From contig LVBO01000002.1 in assembly GCA_001604435.1 (NCBI GenBank), positions 1 to 9,717 on the forward strand: a DNA stretch of 9,717 bases, given 5' to 3'. The notes under the pieces are model-generated. The model saw only the letters and a program-made list of their open reading frames with translations. It was not told the origin of the DNA and made no database searches. The stretch comes from Synergistales bacterium Syner_01 (GTDB taxonomy: Bacteria; Synergistota; Synergistia; Synergistales; Aminobacteriaceae). Of this stretch, positions 6,694-9,717 are shown one piece after another. Numbering within the stretch: the stretch's first letter is position 1; the number at the start of each line of letters is the position of its first letter. The position numbers and the translations under genes are program-made.

Positions 6694-7245
6694 TCAGAGC
6701 TGTTCCACTTCCGGCTGTACGGACTTTTCAGGTTCCGGCGCGGGTTCCTCGGGCTGCTTCACCTCGCCCTTCGCCTCCTCCGCGGGGGCCTCGACGGGAG
6801 CCTTCTCCTTGAAGTAGATCCCCTGGACGTTCACGTTCACCGCTTTCACCTTGTAGCCGGTGTACTCCTCGATGTTTTTCTTTATCATCTCCTGAACATC
6901 CCATGCAAGATCGGGGATGCGAAGGCCGAACTTCACCAATATATACACATCCACGCTCGCCATGGGATGGAGACCGTTATCCTCCAGCACAACACGAACC
7001 CCTTCGCTCGCCTTTCTTCCGATGCCGAGCTTGGAAGCGATGCCCGGGCTTGCGGGCTGCACGCCCTCGATGGAGGAAAGCGTCTTCTTCGCAAGTTCGG
7101 AGAGCACCTCTTCGCTGATATGCACTATCCCGGCGACCATTCCCTCCGGCACAACCTCGGCCTCCCCAGTCTCGCCCAAAACGCCTTCATACGCGGATTC
7201 TTCTTCAAGAACTTCAGATTCCAGCTTTTTGTTCATTTCATCCAT
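6694..7245 (-). CDS. Asp23/Gls24 family envelope-stress protein (YqhY-like)
   Basis: Asp23/Gls24 (DUF322) proteins are small cytoplasmic proteins, often membrane-associated through a partner, linked in Gram-positives to envelope stress and, for YqhY, to control of fatty-acid synthesis. The 183-aa protein has an acidic N-terminus (1-35) and then the Asp23 domain (about 38-145). Its hallmark is VDVYILVKFGLRIPDLAWDV (98-117), followed by KKNIEEYTGYKVKAVNVNVQ (122-141). The C-terminal tail (about 147-183) is rich in Pro, Glu and Ala and is probably disordered. The ATG at 7245 has GGAGG 7 bases upstream. Its position before nusB matches yqhY of Bacillus. Hairpins flank the gene on both sides (6611-6643 and 7273-7306), so its mRNA may be set apart from its neighbours. 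The family call is firm; the exact role in a diderm host is unknown. Confidence 0.92.
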   Translation of the reverse strand: MDEMNKKLESEVLEEESAYEGVLGETGEAEVVPEGMVAGIVHISEEVLSELAKKTLSSIEGVQPASPGIASKLGIGRKASEGVRVVLEDNGLHPMASVDVYILVKFGLRIPDLAWDVQEMIKKNIEEYTGYKVKAVNVNVQGIYFKEKAPVEAPAEEAKGEVKQPEEPAPEPEKSVQPEVEQL

Positions 7246-7272
7246 TTCGAGACCTCCCTTCCAGTTGTACGC

Positions 7273-7306
7273 GCTTGGCCGGCAGCGAAAATGCCCCCGG
7301 CCAAGC
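7273..7306 (-). promoter_or_regulatory. Hairpin between the zinc-ribbon gene and the Asp23 gene
   Basis: GCTTGGCCGG (7273-7282) and CCGGCCAAGC (7297-7306) form a perfect 10-bp stem with a 14-base loop that reads GGGCATTTTCGCTG on the transcribed strand. It begins about 9 bases after the stop codon of the upstream gene and lies 27 bases before the Asp23 start. No T-run follows, so it is not a standard terminator in the direction of transcription. It fits an attenuator or an mRNA stability element. Confidence 0.6.
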
Positions 7307-7314
7307 CCTTCTTT

Positions 7315-7743
7315 CTATTCCTTCGGCTGCTCGAAATCCTTTCCGCAGCCGGGACATTCAAGAGCCTCGTCCGGCTCGTACTCCTCGGGCTGATAGTAGA
7401 AGACGTAGCTGCAATGAGGACACGTCACCGAAACGTAATTCCGGTCGAACTCGTCGCCGTCCTCTTCGCCATCCTCGTCGTCCAAGTCGCCTTCGCCGGT
7501 GAATTCGAAAAACGCCTTCTCCAACGAATCGAGATCTTCGTCCAAGAGCGCGCAGTCGTCCGCCAAGTCCTCGTACAACTCCCGCTGCTCCTGAATCAGA
7601 TCCTCGTGCTCCGCCACCTCCAGAGAGAGCGCGTCGAGCGCATCCACAACAGCCCTGAAAATCTTTCCCTGTCCTTCGTTCTCGACCGGACCAAGCCCGT
7701 CGAGCAACCCCTTGAGATAGGCTATCTTTTCCCGTGCGCTCAT
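7315..7743 (-). CDS. Acidic coiled-coil / zinc-ribbon protein (CD1247-like)
   Basis: This 142-aa protein of unknown function resembles proteins annotated in Clostridia as CD1247 N-terminal domain-containing. The N-terminal motif REKIAYLKGLLDGLG (4-18) is typical of that group. It is followed by a long acidic helical, probably coiled-coil, region (about 25-80) and a very acidic linker (83-100). The C-terminal zinc ribbon has two CxxC knuckles, CPHC (108-111) and CPGC (130-133). There is no signal peptide or membrane segment, so it should be cytoplasmic. The ATG at 7743 has GGGAGG 8 bases upstream. It lies 20 bases after efp and is likely co-transcribed with it. The zinc site is strongly suggested by the four Cys; a role in transcription or translation is only guilt by association. 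The family name is from memory. Confidence 0.85.
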   Translation of the reverse strand: MSAREKIAYLKGLLDGLGPVENEGQGKIFRAVVDALDALSLEVAEHEDLIQEQRELYEDLADDCALLDEDLDSLEKAFFEFTGEGDLDDEDGEEDGDEFDRNYVSVTCPHCSYVFYYQPEEYEPDEALECPGCGKDFEQPKE

Positions 7744-7763
7744 CTCGTCAACCTCCCTGCGTT

Positions 7764-8336
7764 TTATTTTTTCGCCCGTTCAAGATACTGACCCGAGCGG
7801 GTGTCGACGACTATTGTATCATCCACATTGACGAAAATCGGAACCGTTATGGTAATTCCCGTCTCGAGCTTCGCAGGTTTGCCTCCGCCGGACACCGTAT
7901 CGCCCTTAAAACTCGGAGGCGTGTCGACAACCTTCAGCTCGACGCTTTTCGGCATCTCGATGCCCATGATGCGCCCTTCGAAAAACTCGATCTGGACTTC
8001 CATGTCGTCCACGAGATAGTTCACGACGTTGCCCAGAATATCCGCAGGAATCGAGAGCTGATCATAGGTCGAGAGATCCATGAAAATGAAGCTGTCGCCC
8101 TCTTTATAGCTGAACTGCGCAGGCTTCTCGTCGAAGATGATTCGCTCGAAGCGCTCGCCGGAGCGGAAAGAGTTTTCGATGATCGTCCCCGTGTCCAGGT
8201 TCTTCATCTTCGTCCGAACCGTCGCTCCGCCCCGCCCCATCTTGTGATGCTGGAAATCGATGACTTCCCATATACCTTCCTGCCAGCGGATTTTTATCCC
8301 CGAATAAAAGTCCGACGTATCCACAACCTGCGCCAT
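7764..8336 (-). CDS. efp: Elongation factor P
   Basis: EF-P enters the ribosomal E site and relieves stalling at polyproline stretches. The 190-aa protein has the normal three-domain length. The N-terminal KOW-like domain (1-65) contains the tip loop and TVRTKMKNLDTGTIIENSFR (39-58). The middle OB domain has FIFMDLSTYDQLSIP (83-97), and the C-terminal OB domain ends VDTRSGQYLERAKK. The tip loop reads KMGRGG (32-37), so Arg35 stands where many bacteria have a modifiable Lys, and Met33 replaces the usual Pro of the PGKG loop. No EpmA/EpmB or EarP-type modification gene is in the window. The ATG at 8336 has GGGAGG 9 bases upstream, and a promoter lies about 65-95 bases upstream. It is the first gene of the probable operon leading to nusB. 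Confidence 0.96.
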   Translation of the reverse strand: MAQVVDTSDFYSGIKIRWQEGIWEVIDFQHHKMGRGGATVRTKMKNLDTGTIIENSFRSGERFERIIFDEKPAQFSYKEGDSFIFMDLSTYDQLSIPADILGNVVNYLVDDMEVQIEFFEGRIMGIEMPKSVELKVVDTPPSFKGDTVSGGGKPAKLETGITITVPIFVNVDDTIVVDTRSGQYLERAKK

Positions 8337-8401
8337 AACACTCTACCTCCCAATATCGGTTCAAAACGACTAAAAGCTGCTGCATTCGCCACAACGCAGG
8401 T

Positions 8402-8430
8402 ATATTATCATATCCGGAAGTTCTTCTCAA
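8402..8430 (-). promoter_or_regulatory. Predicted sigma70-type promoter upstream of efp
   Basis: On the minus strand, TTGAGA (8430-8425) and TAATAT (8407-8402) are separated by exactly 17 bases. TGA directly precedes the -10 box, matching an extended -10 element. Transcription would start near 8395, leaving a leader of about 60 bases before efp. This is the only convincing promoter seen in the window, so it probably serves the whole efp-to-nusB/xseA run. The rest of the 8337-8455 gap is AT-rich with two T-runs after the secretin stop, but no stable hairpin precedes them. Confidence 0.6.
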
Positions 8431-8455
8431 AAAACCTCTGCAAAAAATCTACCCG

Positions 8456-9717
8456 TTATTTCAAAGTGAATTGCTCCACGGGGCCGTCGGGCGTCGTCAG
8501 AATGTACGGAATCACAATCATCGCCACCTCCGACTTGTCCCGAATATCCTTTCGGTACTTGAAAAGCTCCCCGAGGAGCGGAATGTTGCTCAAAATCGGA
8601 ACCCGCCCTCGCTCGGTCCGCTTCACGTCCTTATGCAGACCGCCGACGACGAACGGTTCGCCGTCGCGAACCCGGATCATCGTAGTCACTTCCCGGTTCG
8701 ATGTCTGCGGGAACTCCTCACCGGCCTGCCCTCTGTACGTACCGATAATTTCGCCCGTTTGAATCTTGAGCTCGACCGTCACCATCTGGTCGCGTCCCAC
8801 GGTGGGGGTGAATTCGAGGATGGGGCCGACTTCTTTCTCGCTCCACGTCGGGTTGCCCGCCTGGTCGCGCTCGGAGATGTAGGGGTAGTTCTCCACAAGT
8901 TTGATAACGGCCTTCTTTCCGTCGAGCGTGATGATGGACGGGTCGGCAAGCACCTTCCCCTTGTTGGCCGTCACGATGCTGTTCAGCCCGAAGTCGAGCA
9001 TCTTCGTCAAGCTGCCGCCCGCGATTTTCTCCAGTCCGTCTTCCGTACCCGGCGCCGGGCGTTCATCGCCCGGCTTGTACGAGCCCGGCTGATCAACGTA
9101 GACATACCCGAGATTCATTCCGCCGGAGCTGAAGTTGAGCCACCACTGGTTGTACACCGCGTCGATAATCGTTTCCAGCTGATCGCGTCCCGCATCGGTC
9201 ACTTCTATAATACGCGCTTGCAGCATCACCTGACGCCCGGGGTGGTCCACTTGCTGGAGCACGCGCTCCACGTGGGGGAACTGCTCCGGCCTGCTCGTCA
9301 CGTAGAGCGTGCGCAGGCGCTCGTCCAACACGATATTCGAGACTCCGGCCAAACTCTGCACAAGCCCCCCGACCGTCTTCATATCCGCGTAGGCGATCCT
9401 GAACGCACGCGTCGACTGCTTCCCCGTGGTCTTGGCGATACTGTCGGGCGCGCCGACGATGATCGTCTTCCCCATGATTGCGTACCCCATGTCGTACATG
9501 CGCAGAATATACCCCAGCGCCTCATTCAGAGGAACGCTCTTCAAAGACATGGTCACCAGCGTGTTCGGAACGGAGGGGTCGGCGACGATGTTCATCCCCA
9601 CGTATTCTCCCAGCATTCTGAAGACGTCCCGCAGCTCCACGTCGCGCAGATCGAACGTAACGGGCGTCGTGCGGGAAAAGGGGTCGTTATAGTTCGTCGG
9701 AGGCAACGGCTTCGGCG
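8456..9717 (-). CDS. Secretin (PilQ/GspD family), C-terminal part (cut by window edge)
   Basis: Secretins form gated outer-membrane rings for type IV pili or type II secretion. The last 419 codons are visible and the frame is open to the window end; the TTG at 9706 is an internal Leu, not a start. In order there is an STN/N0 domain (about 19-88 of the visible part, with VTFDLRDVELRDVFRMLGEY), an N1-type domain (about 101-158, ending HVERVLQQVDHPGRQV) and the secretin barrel (about 160-408). The barrel carries KVLADPSIITLDGKKA and the diagnostic VPILSNIPLLGELF near the C-terminus. The protein ends shortly after the barrel, with no extended pilotin-binding tail. One N0 plus one N1 domain points to PilQ rather than GspD, which has several N-domains, but the N-terminus is missing. 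It shows the organism has an outer membrane. efp follows after 119 bases with its own promoter. Confidence 0.93.
   Translation of the reverse strand, partial: PKPLPPTNYNDPFSRTTPVTFDLRDVELRDVFRMLGEYVGMNIVADPSVPNTLVTMSLKSVPLNEALGYILRMYDMGYAIMGKTIIVGAPDSIAKTTGKQSTRAFRIAYADMKTVGGLVQSLAGVSNIVLDERLRTLYVTSRPEQFPHVERVLQQVDHPGRQVMLQARIIEVTDAGRDQLETIIDAVYNQWWLNFSSGGMNLGYVYVDQPGSYKPGDERPAPGTEDGLEKIAGGSLTKMLDFGLNSIVTANKGKVLADPSIITLDGKKAVIKLVENYPYISERDQAGNPTWSEKEVGPILEFTPTVGRDQMVTVELKIQTGEIIGTYRGQAGEEFPQTSNREVTTMIRVRDGEPFVVGGLHKDVKRTERGRVPILSNIPLLGELFKYRKDIRDKSEVAMIVIPYILTTPDGPVEQFTLK

Noticed and set aside
8430..8455. Intrinsic terminator after the secretin gene
   Set aside because: Two T-runs are present, but I found no stable stem before them.

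Overview
The window looks like chromosome of a GC-rich diderm anaerobe, most likely a member of Synergistota. All eleven genes lie on the minus strand, so transcription runs from high to low coordinates. Two observations support the taxonomic guess. An outer-membrane secretin gene sits at the upstream edge, which implies a diderm cell. It is followed by the efp / asp23 (yqhY) / nusB / xseA neighbourhood typical of Firmicutes. The taxonomy is inference; no marker gene here settles it.

In transcription order, the window starts with the 3' part of a PilQ/GspD-family secretin (8456-9717, cut by the window edge). Next is a 119-base gap with a good sigma70-type promoter, then efp (7764-8336), an acidic coiled-coil/zinc-ribbon protein (7315-7743), an Asp23/Gls24 protein (6694-7245), an unrecognised two-TM protein (6111-6593), nusB (5585-6106) and xseA (4381-5607, overlapping nusB). 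A methyl-cycle salvage block follows: mtnA (3341-4360), an ahcY homologue (2085-3326) and mtaD (797-2083), separated by only 20, 14 and 1 bases. Last is the 5' part of alaS (1-701, cut by the window edge).

The salvage block is the most interesting part. The AhcY homologue is the short archaeal/Thermotoga-like form. It carries an H-x-E-x-K motif (H51, E53, K55) in place of the H-x-T-x-E/Q adenine-binding motif of ordinary SAH hydrolases, and it lacks the usual C-terminal NAD-contact tail. Its immediate neighbour is an MTA/SAH deaminase. Together they suggest that SAH is first deaminated to S-inosylhomocysteine and then hydrolysed to homocysteine plus inosine. MtnA in the same transcription unit suggests that methylthioadenosine, and perhaps 5'-deoxyadenosine, is salvaged in parallel through deaminated intermediates.

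The three wider gaps inside the run (CD1247-like/asp23, asp23/two-TM gene, mtaD/alaS) each hold a GC-rich hairpin with no following U-tract. All three have TTCG in the loop on the transcribed strand. No RNA genes, mobile elements, CRISPR arrays or pseudogenes were seen.
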